A stretch of DNA of 64,000 nucleotides from Nemophila menziesii (taxonomy: Eukaryota; Streptophyta; Magnoliopsida; Boraginales; Hydrophyllaceae), in assembly GCA_029959085.1 (NCBI GenBank), contig JARWIR010000002.1, positions 31,076,233-31,140,232 of the forward strand, read 5' to 3'. The translations under genes and the position numbers were made by a program. Under the pieces are notes generated by a model. It was not told where the DNA came from. It ran no database searches and was given only the letters and a program-made list of their open reading frames with translations. Positions 22,850 to 37,017 of this stretch are shown here, one piece after another (positions within the stretch are counted from its first letter, which is position 1; every line of letters starts with the position of its first letter).

Positions 22850-23300
22850 GGCGGCTCTTGCGAGGCACCGCGTGAATGGTGTGGTGTGTGTCATGCTCTT
22901 GCGCATTGGTCGACCCGTTTTGGCAAAGTGGCTTCTCGTAACAGGTTTTGAATTCTCTACCATTGTTACAGTTTTCTCTTGGTGCGGTGCACTACGTGTA
23001 GCATGTAGTGTACCACAAGTCTTCTCTGACTCGGACCATGTCATGATTCGGTGCATGTGATGCTACGGTTTTCCTTGTGAAGCCTCGGACGTGTACCTGA
23101 TTTCTAGATCGCATGACACTGATGGATTCTGATTTTTCATCTATCTCTGAACCATGTGTTCTCTACTCCATTGGATAGATCTCAAAAAAAATGTGATTTA
23201 GACTTCATAAAGAGTGAATTCCGATACCCAAGCGCAATGTTATGCCAGTTCGAAGTTTTGGTCAATTTCTATCGCTGATAGGTACGGTGAACTTCGAATA
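22850..23300 (-). repeat. Eroded cluster of GC-rich inverted repeats, element D
   Basis: The best arm pair is GGTGCACTAC/GTAGTGTACC (22986-23014, one mismatch). Weaker ones include GGCACCGCG at 22864 and GTGGTATACCAC at 23302-23313. It corresponds in position to the stronger clusters of B, E, G and H. Confidence 0.5.
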
Positions 23301-23520
23301 CATGTGGTATACCACGAAATGCTTCTGTCCAACCCTTTTTAACTTGAAACAATTTCCAATGTTTCACCCCAAATTCGAACCTTTGCATACCTACACATCA
23401 AAAACACTCATACCTTCCTTATTACTGCAATATGCACTAAAAACACGTAAACTAACTAATCTAATCAAAAACATAAAAACATCAAAATGTAAAAGATTGT
23501 GGGATGTCACCCGGATAGCA

Positions 23521-23560
23521 CTTTTGTTTAACGTCTTTTAAAGTTCAACGAGTTACCACG
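23521..23560 (-). other. Conserved block after coding end, element D
   Basis: The minus strand reads GTGGTAACTCG ... GACGTTAAACAAAAG. It is nearly the same as the block of G (57013-57052) and similar to those of B, E, F and H. Confidence 0.6.
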
Positions 23561-23838
23561 ATTATTTCTTGATTATGTAGTCTCCCCAACAGCGGGTGAG
23601 GCTATGAAATATATTATCCACAGTTTGTGACCCTTCTTCGCTTGTATTTCAATCTGTTTTTACGAAAGAACTCTTGTAATGACAAACGGACCTATCCATA
23701 AATTTTTGAATCCCCGTGTTCTGTTCTGTTGCTTAGGGTCTTTCCATGCAACCTCGTAACCAACCCCAAACTCACTTTTGACTCGCTACGTGACGGGTTA
23801 TTGTGGACTTTCTTTATAACTTCTCTGGTCACAACTCA
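23561..23838 (-). pseudogene. Integrase-C-terminus-like tail of element D
   Basis: The minus strand gives SEFGVGYEVAWKDPKQ at about 23765, WIGPFVITRVLS near 23680, and HSLTRCWGDYIIKK at about 23600-23562, in broken frames. It resembles the far C-terminal part of plant Ty3/gypsy integrase but directly follows the protease. The end HSLxRCWGGY is shared with B, E and G. Confidence 0.55.
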
Positions 23839-24260
23839 TCATGTTGGGATCTTACGTGTATTGTCATGGTTTTCATCCACAAAGTGGAACGTTTCAGATT
23901 CTTCTTCAGTTTGGAGAGTCACGGTTCCCTCATAAACATCAATTATGATGTGACTTGTCGCCAAGAATGGGTATCTAAGTATCAATGGAACGTGATCTGC
24001 AATGCTATCAAGAATAAAAAAATCTGTAGGTATAGCTAAAGTACCTGCATGGACAAGCATGTCCTTAATGACTCCCCATGGCTTTATCATGGAGTTATCT
24101 AGGAGTAGCAGATTGATGTATTTTTTTTTGGCATCTGCCATGCCTAACTTTTCAAACATATTTTTGGGCATGATATTTCTACCTGAACCCAAGTTACACA
24201 TTGCTTTATCTTTTGAAGTTACCACCTATATTGGTTTGGAGGTATACAACTCCCACATCT
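23839..24260 (-). pseudogene. Retropepsin-like protease of element D
   Basis: An open frame of 128 codons reads MCNLGSGRNIMPKNMFEK, DMLVHAGTLAIPTDFFILD, LILRYPFLATSHIIIDV. The pattern is that of the Athila-type aspartic protease, but the catalytic Asp of CDLG is Asn here, so the enzyme would be inactive. The preceding part (LPLKMQDVG...NIGG) lies in another frame across a short break near 24225. Confidence 0.75.
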
Positions 24261-25618
24261 TGCATCTTTAATGGTAGTTTCTTTAGAACTTCAGTCAAGA
24301 TCTTTTTTAAGGTCCAAAGTGTCAATCTCAACCTCCACACTCTTACTCTTCCCGGAAGGAATCTATTTGAAGACTTTTGGTGTTGTAGGCTCTTTATCAA
24401 TTAGTTTTGAGTACTTGAATAATGATTTTTCTGGGCTTGGCATTTCAGATTTAGCATCACTACTAGTATATGTAAATCTTACGAGATATGGTGGTGATAG
24501 AGAGGATGTGTAGGCGGTATCTTCGCCTTGTTCTTTTCTCTTCCAACCTCTTTAACCCTACCTTTGATTGTCACATTGTCTAAATTAAGCTTCGTGGGTT
24601 TTTCTAGTGTTGGAATTACTAAACTCCTTGCAGTTGTACTTTGAACCTCGTCCTCACTATCCTAATCTTCGATTATTACCTCAATTAAATTCAACTTGAT
24701 TGGTAATGATTGTTGTGTAGGCGGTGGTTCCACCTTGCGTTCTTCTTCTTGCATCTTTTGTGTGATTGTCTATTCTTCCTCTGTCTCTTGTTGCACTTCT
24801 CAAACCACATGCTTGAATTCTTTTTCAACTTATTTTGTATTTTGATCCTTAACAATTACTTCTTCTAAGCTAACCTTTGTTGGTTCTTTTATGGTTGAAA
24901 CTTTGAACCCAACATTGCTATCACCCAGTTTCATATGTAAATCTTGTTGTAATAGTTGATTGATCATAGTGACTTGCATTAATCTTTGCTATATCTCTTG
25001 AATTTATAGGTGCATGAGTTGCACTAATGATATTGTAGCATTTAGCTTTGCATCACTTTCTCTCCTTTTATTGGTTGAATCTTTAATGAATTACGCAAGA
25101 GCATCTTTTGAATCAATTAATTCCGCGGAGAGCTCTACGACTTTTTTAGATATGTGTTTCAAGCTGGTTTATGTTGATTATATGACATCATTCGGGGTTA
25201 GATATTTCTCTTTGTGCATCTGAAATTTTGTTAGTGTTAAGTTCATGAAATTGTACAGGGTTTGTGAGAGCTTATTGTTGGAACCCTCTTGCGGCTTATT
25301 CATGAGTTGTGTTGGAGATCGAGCATTTTCACGAATCTTGATACCCTGGGTAATTTGCGTCCTCAATGTGTCTAATTTTGCGGCTTCAATATTGAGTCAT
25401 ATCATAAAATGTCTTGTCTTGGGTTATTTTTGTGAAATTTGCAGGTTTTGCAAAATCTCATTTTTGGAGCCTTCTTGTTGATTAGACATGAACTGTGGTG
25501 ATGATGGAAACTCCCATTTGAGTATTATTATTGGTCATTGTGGCATAAGTACACCTGCCACAAATTCTTCGAGAATCTGACACCATCTACATTGAGCGCT
25601 AAAGATATAATTATCCAT
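24261..25618 (-). pseudogene. N-terminal coding region of element D (no capsid seen)
   Basis: Starts at the ATG at 25618 (MDNYIFS). Pieces in changing frames include Gln/Asn-rich segments, a coiled-coil-prone stretch (25366-24930), and an acidic, Pro-rich region before the protease (24800-24500). The gag capsid motifs present in B, C, E, F and H (DPxxLNQFxxF, CDAYIT) were not found. G has the same arrangement. This suggests a family that relies on another element's Gag. E inserted two bases upstream of this ATG. Confidence 0.55.
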
Positions 25619-25620
25619 AC

Positions 25621-27181
25621 TGATGTCTCTTGTTTTGTTCCAAATATTAGCCTTGAGGAGACATCATTTTAGGTGAGTAATTGACTTATTTGATATACTT
25701 TTATACTTATTTTGTCATATTACTATTTCTCCCCTTGGAATTAGACTATTTGCATTTTTAGAATTTTTGTGCGTTAATTTGTTTGTTTTTAGTATAAAGT
25801 TCTTAGAGGTTCATGGATGCTAAGGAGTACCAATACAAGGAGGAGAAGTGTAAATTAAAGCCTTAGATCAAGCAGAGGAATCAAAGGAAAGAAAAGAATT
25901 TCCGAAGAATTGACTAAAGGAGTTGTAGATCTGGAAGGCTGTTACTAATTGCTATTTTTGGGCCACTTAGATGCAGATTCAGCCTTTGAGTCGTGAAATA
26001 GAGAGAATGCCTCTCTGAGTTAGGAATTTTTTGCAACTGGAATGAGCCAATTTGGAGTTGATATGCAAAATTTACAGCTGTTCTACTATGGGCTACACAC
26101 CAGTTACGAAAATTAAGAAGATGGGCTTGGGTTTTTCATATTTTGACCTAATGCTACTAACCTAAAGCCTATTCGAATTTTACAAGTATAAATAGACCTT
26201 TAAGCCTACTTTTTACACACTTTTCAGAGAATTACATCTTACGCTTCATTATTTTTAAGTCAGAGCAAGAAGGTAGAGGAAAAACTAGAATTAGAAGAAT
26301 TCCCTTCTTCCAACAACAGCCAATCCAATCTTTAGGTTATCTAATTATTTTTTGTAATTGAAAACAATGTATTTTATTTATTTAATTTCGGTTTTTAATT
26401 TCGTTATGAACTAATTTCTTTAGTACTTGAGAGTCGCAAATAACGGGTTGAAACCCTAGTTAATTAATTTATGTTTCTAAATTTGAGATTTCATTATTTA
26501 ATCTAAGTTGTGTATTTAATATTGGGTATTATTTTGTTATTTTTTACTATTTCTTTTCGGTACAACTAGAAATAGTTTTAGTAATTGGGCTATTCACTTT
26601 AGTGGCGAAGTGATCATCCTACGGGAGGGGTTCGATTACAAAAATAGGTAATATCCGTATGATGTTCGTTATTGACCGACAGGCTTGTCTAATCACATAG
26701 ACAAAGAGGTAAGATCTTCACATCCGAAGAGGCATATTCGCCCACACAGCGGTTTATAGTACTTTAGGATAGCTCCTAGGTCTATCCGACAGGGGGCTAG
26801 ATGATATTAGAGTCCCGACTAGTATCTAAATGCCAATTTTACCCTTAAACAGAACATTAATTATATTAAAGTAGGTGGATTCCCTTGCGAGACTCAAGTA
26901 CATCTCTCATCTCTGCTCTACACCTTATTTACTTGCATTATTTCTTTTCAGTAATTTAATTTTTTGCATCTTTAGTTTTAAATCAAAAAACTAAACAAAT
27001 ATATTTTTACTTTTCTGTTTAGCAATTTTTTCTAATAGTTGATTAATACCAGAGTTATACATATTCCGTCCCTGCAAACAGAACCCGATTTATCGGAGTA
27101 TTACTTGGACAACCGTGATCTTTTGGTATCATGGTTCCTATTTATTTAAACCATTATTTTATAACACCCCAAGGCCCACCA
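25621..27181 (+). repeat. 5' LTR of element E
   Basis: It runs TGATGTCTCT ... GGCCCACCA, 1561 bp, and closely matches 32735-34307. Confidence 0.93.
26187..26195 (+). promoter_or_regulatory. TATA box in element E 5' LTR
   Basis: TATAAATAG, repeated in the 3' LTR at 33296-33304. Confidence 0.6.
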
Positions 27182-27187
27182 TGTTTT

Positions 27188-27205
27188 TGGCGCCGCTAGC
27201 GGGGA
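27188..27205 (+). promoter_or_regulatory. Primer-binding site of element E (tRNA-Asp)
   Basis: TGGCGCCGCTAGCGGGGA lies 6 bp after the LTR end; two differences from the tRNA-Asp complement. Confidence 0.9.
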
Positions 27206-27315
27206 CGGTATCGTGTGACCCCGGTGTTAGTCTTTTAGTAGTTTAATTATTATTTTTATTTTTCAGTTTTTTACTTTCATTTGTTCGTTCATGTTCAGGT
27301 TTACACGTCTGGTGT

Positions 27316-29050
<1,735 letters not shown>

Positions 29051-30063
29051 AGTGAACCAGAAGTTGAAGATGTGGTAGTTGAGAAAATTCCGGAGAAGCC
29101 AAATAAGAAAGATGTTGTGATGGAAGTGAACCTTCCTCCTCTGCCCTTCCCCTCAAGAGTTCAGAAGAAAGGAGATATGGTTGAATATCACAGATTCATG
29201 GATATGGTGAGTAAGCTTAACATTAATATACCTTTCTTAGAGGCTATCAAAGGTGTACCAAAATATCTGAAATTCTTGAAAAAGAGCTATCACCAACAAA
29301 CACCAGTATCTTGAGAATGAAATGATAGGCTTGCCAGAAGAATGCAGTGCAATATGCTATAGTAAGCTGCCACCTAAATTACTTGATCCTGGAAGTTTTA
29401 CAATCCCTATTTCTATTGGTAATGAGTGGCAAGGGAAATCCTTGTGTGATTTGGGTGCGAGCATTAATCTCATGCCTAGATCGATTTTTTAGAAGTTGAA
29501 GATAGGAAACGCAAGACCAACCTCTATGGTCTTGCAAATGGCTGATAGATCCCTCGCGCATTCGGAGGGAAGAATAGAAGATGTCCTCGTCAAGGCAGGT
29601 ACTTTAATTTTTCCCAGTTGATTTTGTTATACTTGATTACGACGCGGATAGGAATGTCCTCATCATTTTTTGGGAAGATCATTTCTAGCCACGGGGGCGT
29701 ACTCTTATTGATGTAGAGAATGGAGAAATGATTATGCGTATCCAAGACGAGGAGGTAAAGTTCAATGTGTTTAGGCCAATGAAGTTTCGGGATTCCAAGG
29801 AGGAATGCTTCCGAATAGATGTAATTGAACTGGTAGATAAATATCCAACTAAGGTTGTGGCAACCATAGGAGTGGAGGAAGGAAAGCTAAGAAAGAAACC
29901 ACCCAATAAAACCCCTCCAAATCCTAAGGGAAGTCCACACATTGATCATGCAAATAAGAAAGATAAGGTACGTGCCATGAAGGTCCCAAAAGAACCTAAG
30001 AAAGAAAGAAAGAAAGAAAAAGGAGTTCAAAGTGGGCGAATAAGTCGCAATGAAGAAGCCTGA
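29051..30063 (+). pseudogene. Linker and protease pseudogene of element E
   Basis: It reads LNINIPFLEAIKGVPKYLKF (29210), then LLDPGSFTIPISIGNEWQGK, LCDLGASINLMPRS (29440-29490), MVLQMADRSLAHSEGRIEDV, a break, FLATG near 29685, and MRIQDEEVKFNVFRPMKF (29733 on). The catalytic DLGAS is intact. Stops stand at 29314 and 29490 and a frameshift near 29620. After the protease comes a Lys/Pro-rich linker (RKKPPNKTPPNPKG, KEPKKERKKEKG) seen in no pol gene in the window. Confidence 0.8.
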
Positions 30064-30233
30064 CACTTCTCCGAAATCGTGTGAATCTAAAAGTTCTTGG
30101 CTAGGATCATTCATGGTCACAAAGGTAATCTCTGAGAACTAGTTGTAATCAAAGCCAAGGGATGCGCATTCCGAAAAGAAAATGTTGATAACCTTACTCA
30201 CTGCTGGGGAGGTTATGTTAAGAAGTGATCTCA
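30028..30233 (+). pseudogene. Integrase-C-terminus-like tail of element E
   Basis: Pieces EFKVGE, then SSWLGSFMVTKVIS (30092-30135) and DNLTHCWGGYVKK (30187-30225). The pattern is that of the end of a Ty3/gypsy integrase, with CWGGY in place of the YxGGED end of F and H. Several stops and shifts. Confidence 0.55.
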
Positions 30234-30271
30234 GAGGTAACACGTCGATCTTAACGACGTTAAACAAAAGC
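30234..30271 (+). other. Conserved block after coding end, element E
   Basis: Starts GAGGTAACACG and ends GACGTTAAACAAAAGC. The GAG/GTAAC start resembles a plant 5' splice site. Shared by all six elements that reach this point. Confidence 0.6.
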
Positions 30272-30448
30272 CATTTCAATTGTATATTAGTTTATCGCTT
30301 TAATTTTTTTCAATTCCTAGTGTATATTAGAAGTAATTGTCAGGAATTAGTGTTTTTTTTAAAGAAATGAGAAAGGTAGTTCGTTAAATGGTGCGCGAAT
30401 TGAGTTTGTGGTGATAAGGAACGAAAAGAAAAAAATCTGCATAGGGGA

Positions 30449-30613
30449 CCGGTATACCGGCCGAAATCCTCGGTATACCAGTGGGAGAAAACCGTGCCAC
30501 GGTTCACAATATCAGGGTCCATGCCGAGAGCAGTTAGGAAAAAACGTAGGCGCAAACGACGACATGGTCTGGGACCGACTAGCCGGTCATCTGATCCGTA
30601 TGCCGGCCCGGCC
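30449..30613 (+). repeat. Cluster of GC-rich inverted repeats, element E
   Basis: Perfect palindrome CCGGTATACCGG (30449-30460, identical to B), GGTATACC (30472-30479), ACCGTG-C-CACGGT (30491-30503), GACCGACTAGCCGGTC (about 30576-30591, one mismatched pair) and CCGGCCCGG (30604-30612). The surrounding spacer is AT-rich. Confidence 0.75.
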
Positions 30614-32698
30614 AGCGTGGAATTTTGACCTAAAACCTTATGATACCTTATTTTTTCATCTTTTAACCTAGCCACTTATGCAAGATATCATTATGAACGA
30701 CCCAAACCCATTGAATACCTGCAACACACCATTAAAACACCTAAATATCGTAAATTCCCCCCCTCGAAACATCATCCAAGCAGTCAATCAGGCCATAAAT
30801 CCTTCCAAAACACCAAAGATCCAAATCTCTTGTTCACAAAAGCTTAAAGTTATCCGTCTAACTTTTCCCAAACCTAGAGATATTCATGACCCAGCTTAAA
30901 ACACAACATAATTCATACACCTTCAAGAATACCAAAGTCACAAATTTTCATTCAAAACTTTTGGTAGTTCTTGAAGCTTTGAGTTTGGGGTCATCAGAGA
31001 TGACCATGAAGGTTGGAAAGGGTACAAAGGACATGAAGAGAAAAAAAAATTGGTTGTTGAGGGAAGATTTCCGTAAAGAAGATGATTTCGAGGGCTTGGA
31101 GGCGATAATTATTTAGAAGAGACGTGAGTTCGAGTTGATGAAACGCACTTTACAGAAGATGAATTCCACGGTGTAAGATCCTTACATCATGACTTAGAAG
31201 ATTTCATAACCTCGACGCAATACCACTTGTAATCGGCCTAGTGCCGATCCAGATATATTTCCTTCTCCCTTTTCTCATTTAGTAGTGTATATTAGTTTAT
31301 TTGCTTTATTGAGTCTTTTTTAGTCGTGGGGAGACGAATCATTTTTGAGTTTGGGGTGGGGTTCGTTGCCTCATCCCAATTTTATGTGTTATCTGTTTTA
31401 CATGCTTTCAATAAAATTAATCTAAGGGTTGCGTTTGACTGTAGAGTATTTTACATGTCCCCATTAAGCATGCTTTTGATGAATTCATGATACAAAGTAG
31501 TGTACTTTAGGAGTTAGTATAAAGCGCACTTTGATTGCATGCAAACATAGGTAATTGATAGGAGAAATTAATGAACAATGCAGAAGAAGTAAATTTGTAC
31601 TTAAGGAAAATAAGTGGTCTGTAGAACGTGATATCTGAATGAGTAGTGAACCCTTTTAGGTATGAACTAGAGGAAAGCTATGTAACTAGGAAAATGATAG
31701 AGACAGTTCTTTGATAGCCACTTGAAACCTTTTAGCTTTCTATCCCTGAATTTAATATTATCCGTCTTATCCCAATTTTTAGCCTTTAAGCCTTTCTTTT
31801 GTCGCCACGATATAAGCCCATACCCCCTTAGTTTGTTAGGCATTTCCACATGACCCGCACTTGAATCACGATCCTGAGACCACCTGTCCTAAGCTTGAGT
31901 TTGGGGTGGTGGGTCCACCATTATGGGAATAATTATTGGGTTGGGATTTTTGAGCTTATTAATTGTGCTATGTTTTATATGGATGATGATTCACAGTTAT
32001 TATATTATAACCGTTTGCTAGGGTAAGAGTAAATAAAAAAAGAATTGAAAAGAATGAAAAGAAAAAAAATTATGAGAAAAAATAGCATGATATCTCAACA
32101 TAAAAAAAAAGAGCCATAGCTATACACAAGAAATTTGATACGAAAAGTATATATATTTGGACCGGCAAAGAAGAAATTTTTATGTGAACGTCTTTAGTGA
32201 TTATTGGGTTAATCTGGGGACGCTAAACTAGTGCGTCAAATGGGTTGAATGAGAACATATTCGAGTGTAAACTCAAGCTGTTGGACAGTTTGTTAAAGGT
32301 AAGTGAGGAGAGAGCCAAAAGCTCACTTCAAATTTACCAAATATACATACCATACCGTCCCTAAGCCTATGCTAAAACCGTAAAGTCCTCGTGATTCCTA
32401 GATGCATAGTGAATTTATGATTCAGCTAATAGGGATCATGCTAAGTGGAGCGTTCAAAGCAAGTAAGGATCGATAAACACCCTATAGCCACCATCATGAG
32501 ATAAGTAATAAGCGTAACCTTCTAGCATTGTGAAAGTAATTTTGAATTGATATTATTTGTGTTTGATTTTTCATGACATGTGTATGTGTATATTAATTCC
32601 TAGGTCATACTATATGAGATTAACATAATTTGAGCTTTGGGTATTATTCACTAGACTCTGCATTTCTGCATTCACTTAAGGCCTTTGTTTTTATTTTA
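30614..32698 (+). other. 3' spacer of element E
   Basis: Non-coding. It contains three GAGTTTGGGG (polypurine-tract-like) motifs at 30981, 31347 and 31897, and a hairpin ATCGGC-CTAGT-GCCGAT at 31232-31248. Short open frames here (30678-30899, 30886-31116) have no recognised product. Confidence 0.55.
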
Positions 32699-32734
32699 CT
32701 TTGTCGGGACGAAATAGGGTTGAGTTAGGGGTCT
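32699..32734 (+). promoter_or_regulatory. Polypurine tract of element E
   Basis: AGGGTTGAGTTAGGGGTCT leads into the 3' LTR start TGATGTCTCC at 32735. The TTTGTCGGGACGAAA just before it is a weakened form of the hairpin seen in G and H. Confidence 0.7.
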
Positions 32735-34307
32735 TGATGTCTCCCATTTTTTCTAATTATTAGCCCTTAGGAGACATCACTTTAGGTATTTAATTGACTT
32801 ATTTGATAGTCTTTTATGCTTATTTTGTCATATTACAATTTCTCCCTTGGAATTAGTCTATTTGCATTTTTACATCTTTTGTGCGTTAATTTTTTGTTTT
32901 TAGTAAAAAGTTCTTAGGTTCATGGATGCTATGGAGCACCAATACAAGGAGGAGAAGTGGAAATTAAAGTCTTAGATCAAGCACAGGAATCAAAGGTAAG
33001 AAAAGAATTTCCGAAGAATTGACTAAAGGAGTTATAGATCTGTAAGGCTGTTACTAATTGCTATTTTTGGGCCACTTAGATGCGGATTCAGCCTTTGGAC
33101 CGTGAAATAGAGAGAATGCCCCTCTAAGTTAGGAAGATTGTGCAACTAGAATGAGTCGATTTGGATTTGATATGCAAAAGTTACAGCTGTTTTACTATGA
33201 GCTACACACCAGTTACAGAAATTAAGAAGATGGGCTTGGGCTTTTCATATTTTGACCTAATGCTCTTAACTTAAAGCCTATTCGAATTTTATAAGTATAA
33301 ATAGACCTTTAAGCCTCCTTTTTACCCACACTTCATAGAATTACATCTTACGCTTCATTATTTCCAAGTCAGATCAAGAAGGCAGAGGAAAAACTAGCGT
33401 TAGAGGAATTCCCTTCTTCCAACAACAACCAATCCAACCTTTACGTTATCTAATTTCTTTTTTTGTAATTGAAAATAATTTATTTTATTTATTTTATTTC
33501 AGTTTTAATTTCGTTATGAACTAATTCCTTTAGTACTTGAGAGTCGCAAATAACGGGTTGAAACCCTAGTTAATTAATTTATGTTTCTGAATTTGGGATT
33601 TCATTATTTAATCTAAGTTGTGTATTTAATATTGAGTATTATTTTGTTTACTATTTCTTTTCAGTACAACTAGAAATAGGTTTCAGTAATTGGGCTATTC
33701 ACTTAAGTGGCGAAGTGATCACCCGATAGGGGGGTTTGAATACATAAATAGGGAATATCCGTGTGATGTCCGTCATTGACTGACAGGCTTGTCTAATCAC
33801 AAATCAAAGAGGTAAGATCTTCGTATACGAAGAGGCATATTCGCCCATACAGGGGTTCATAGTACTTTAGAATAGCTCCTAGGTTCACCAGATAGGGGGC
33901 GAGGAGATATTAGAGTCCCGACTAGTATCTAAATACCAGTTTTACCCTTAAACAGAACATTGATTATATTAACTTAGGTGGATTACCTTGCGAGACTCAA
34001 GTACATCTCTCATTTCTGCTCTACATCTTATTTACTTGCATTATTTCTTTTCTGTAATTTTTTTATTCAGTAATTTAATTTCTTGCATCTTTAGTTTTAA
34101 ATCAAAAAAACAAAAAAAAAATATATTTTTACTTTTCTTTTTAGTAATTATTTCTATTAGTTGATTAATTAATACCATAGTTATACATATTTCGTCCTTG
34201 CGAACGAAACTCAGTTTATCAGAGTATTACTTGGACAACCGTGAACTTGCGGTATTGTGGTTCCTACTTATTTATCGCATTATTTTATAACACCCCAAGA
34301 CCCACCA
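32735..34307 (+). repeat. 3' LTR of element E
   Basis: TGATGTCTCCC ... AGACCCACCA, 1573 bp. It differs from the 5' LTR by scattered substitutions and small indels. Confidence 0.93.
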
Positions 34308-34412
34308 CATATATAAGGAACCTGACATGAGACTAAAAAGAAAATGCGTAAAATTGAAAACAAATAAAAACTTCTACACTAAATAATCAAAATAAAGTAA
34401 CTTAATGTTAAA

Positions 34413-34430
34413 TCTCCGGCAGCGGCTCCA
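34413..34430 (-). promoter_or_regulatory. Primer-binding site of element D (tRNA-Asp)
   Basis: On the minus strand TGGAGCCGCTGCCGGAGA, three changes from the tRNA-Asp complement. The leader 34313-34412 links it to the insertion site of E. Confidence 0.8.
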
Positions 34431-34436
34431 AAAACT

Positions 34437-35999
34437 TGGTGGGGCAAAGGTGTGATAAAATAATGATTTAAAAAACAATAAAGATTAGGAATTCACACCC
34501 TTAAAAACAATGGAAACTATTGCATGTATCACAAATCGTTTGCAAGTTTAGTTAGTAAGTAAAGTTCGTTTGCAAGGATTTAATCTGTTAGATCTACTTG
34601 TCTATATAAAGAAGTGTATGAGAATTTACTTGTTAAATAAAATATAATAAGATAAATAATATTTTTTTCGGTTTCAGATTTACAAGATAATAGTGCAAAT
34701 AAATAATTACTAAAGAATGGAGATGAGAGATATAGCTTAGGATTACTAGTATGCACTTATCCCTCTAATCAAGTTATAAGGGGTGAACTGAGCTATGTAA
34801 ATAGTCAGGTTCTATATTCCTCCTAACCCCTTTCCGGGTGAACTTAGGTGCCAACCTAACAATTACCAGGCGACTTGGTTAAGGGGACCCTGCACAATGA
34901 TCGATGGTTAAATCAAACCCTAGTGACTATCTAGTTAGGCAAGCCCGTCAGGATCACTACCGCATACTAGAAGTTTATGTGGTGTTTCAATAATTAGACA
35001 CCCCTTCCGGGTGACCATCTATTTATTAAGGTAATTTTATATGTTGTACACCACAAGAACTATAATTATTTCAGTCAAAGCAGATAAAACAGATATATAA
35101 AGTAACTAAGTAGCTCAATCAACATAAAGGTTAATCCCAAATAACGTGATCAAAGATTATACATATGCAAACCCAAGTTATGGGAATATTAGTTCATAAC
35201 TAAAGACATAGAAATAAAATAAGGATAAAAGTAATAAGAAACAATTATAAGCTAAAGAATTTAATACAAATTACCCTAACGATAGAGGGATCGGAGGGAG
35301 AAGAGGATTTTGCAACTCTCCAACTTCTTGTCTTCCTCTCAGGTCGTCTTGCTTCTTTGGATGATTATGAGCGTAATTCTAGATCTTAATATGAGCAAGG
35401 AAATGTTTACATAAGTAAATTGTTGTATTTATAGGTGGTAGGTCAAAATATTGGAGTGGAAGTCAAGTTATTGGAATCCTTTTCCAATTCAAATTCGTTT
35501 TCTAAAATATAGGACAGGATAAACGTTGTTGAGTAATTTGATCATATCTCCTACAATACTGGGCCAAATCCAGTGTATGACCTATCAAAATGACTGCAAC
35601 TGAAATATATATCTGATCCTTTGTAGTCTCTTCCAAAATCGAAGCCGATTTGTAGTTACCTTCACTTTAGTGGACGTCACTACATATTTGGTAGATTTAT
35701 TTGACAACTTTTTCTTTCCTAATTCAACTTTGTTTCCTTTTATCTCCTGATTTCTCCTAAATCTTCTTTCCTTAACCTCCTTGGAATTTATTTGGCATCT
35801 AATTATATTTCCATTTACTTAAGAGCTTCACTATACCACACAAATTATACCGAACATGCTCTACAAGTACCAAACTTCCAAATCAAGACACGAATTAAGA
35901 ATTTACCTAATAACGGGGGAAATCCCTGAACAGTTAATCAAATACACCTAAAATTATTTCTCAAAACTAGATTAATATATCACAAATATGGAGACATCA
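34437..35999 (-). repeat. 5' LTR of element D
   Basis: 1563 bp, from TGGTGGGG (34437) to TATGGAGACATCA (35999). A TATA box (GTATTTATA on the plus strand, 35425-35433) lies in the expected place. Confidence 0.88.
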
Positions 36000-37017
36000 C
36001 ACTTGTATACTATGTCTCTAATATTTCCCCCCACACGGGTATTAGGCAAATTACAACGGCTCCTGCTACTTTGGCTAGAGCACAGAAGAAATGATGAAAT
36101 CACGTATACAAACAATGGAATTATAATAAAACCCTATCTTAATTAAACATCTAAATAAGATATTCCAAATCAAATAACTCAATCAAATATTAAAACACAA
36201 TGTATTACATAAGCATCTTCAAGCAATTGAACTTTAGTTCATAATTGAGTTAAAATAAAGAAAGAAAAACTAATTAAAACTAATGAAATGTTCATGTTTA
36301 AAATAGAAAATAAAGCAATGTTACTGTTGTAAATAAGTGGTGATGGTGATTGGTTGGGGCAGAAAGGTGGGGTTCATAGACAAACCCTTGTTCTTCCTCT
36401 TCTGTCTGGCGGTTCTCCTCCTCTTCTTTCCTTGGATAAAATATTTCTAAAATGAAACACTGAAAGAATATGGAATGAGGGGTGAAAGTGATATTATATA
36501 GCTTCGAAATTCGTTGGGATCACTTTAGGGTTAAGAAAATACGTTTAGAATAAGCCCAACCCGTTTTTACTTTAACTAGAAGTCTGGTTCGAACTATGGT
36601 AGGTGCAAATGTCATAACTTATTCTTCGTAACTTTGAATTCAAGATCTTTCCGACCAAAAAGGAATCAGGTCCAAAGCTTTCACCAAAAATTCATAGTGA
36701 CAAAAACAATAAGGTGCAATAATTATCCAAAATAAGCTTGAACGCTTGGAAGCTCGAATTCTGCTTCAGCTTGGGGTTTCTTTTCATTCTTTGACTTCTC
36801 CTCTTCATCTTGGACCCTTGTATCAAACATGTACCTAAAACTACTCACTTAACACACGATTAAAGCACAAAAATCTCTATAAACAGTAATAAATCCAAAA
36901 GTAGGGGTAAAAGTGCACTATAGCAAATAATAGGGGGAAATACCTCACTTAGGCCCAATAAACTCCCAAAATAATGTCACGTGAACAAATTTATTTGCCA
37001 CAAATAGAGAGACATTG
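36000..37017 (-). repeat. Truncated LTR of another family, minus strand
   Basis: Order and motifs fit a minus-strand LTR: a CT-rich CTTCCTCTTCTG part near 36395, TATATAGC near 36500, and an outer end CCAAAATAATGTC...GAGAGACATTG near 37017. The inner end towards the PBS is missing. Its sequence is clearly further from the other LTRs than they are from each other. Confidence 0.6.
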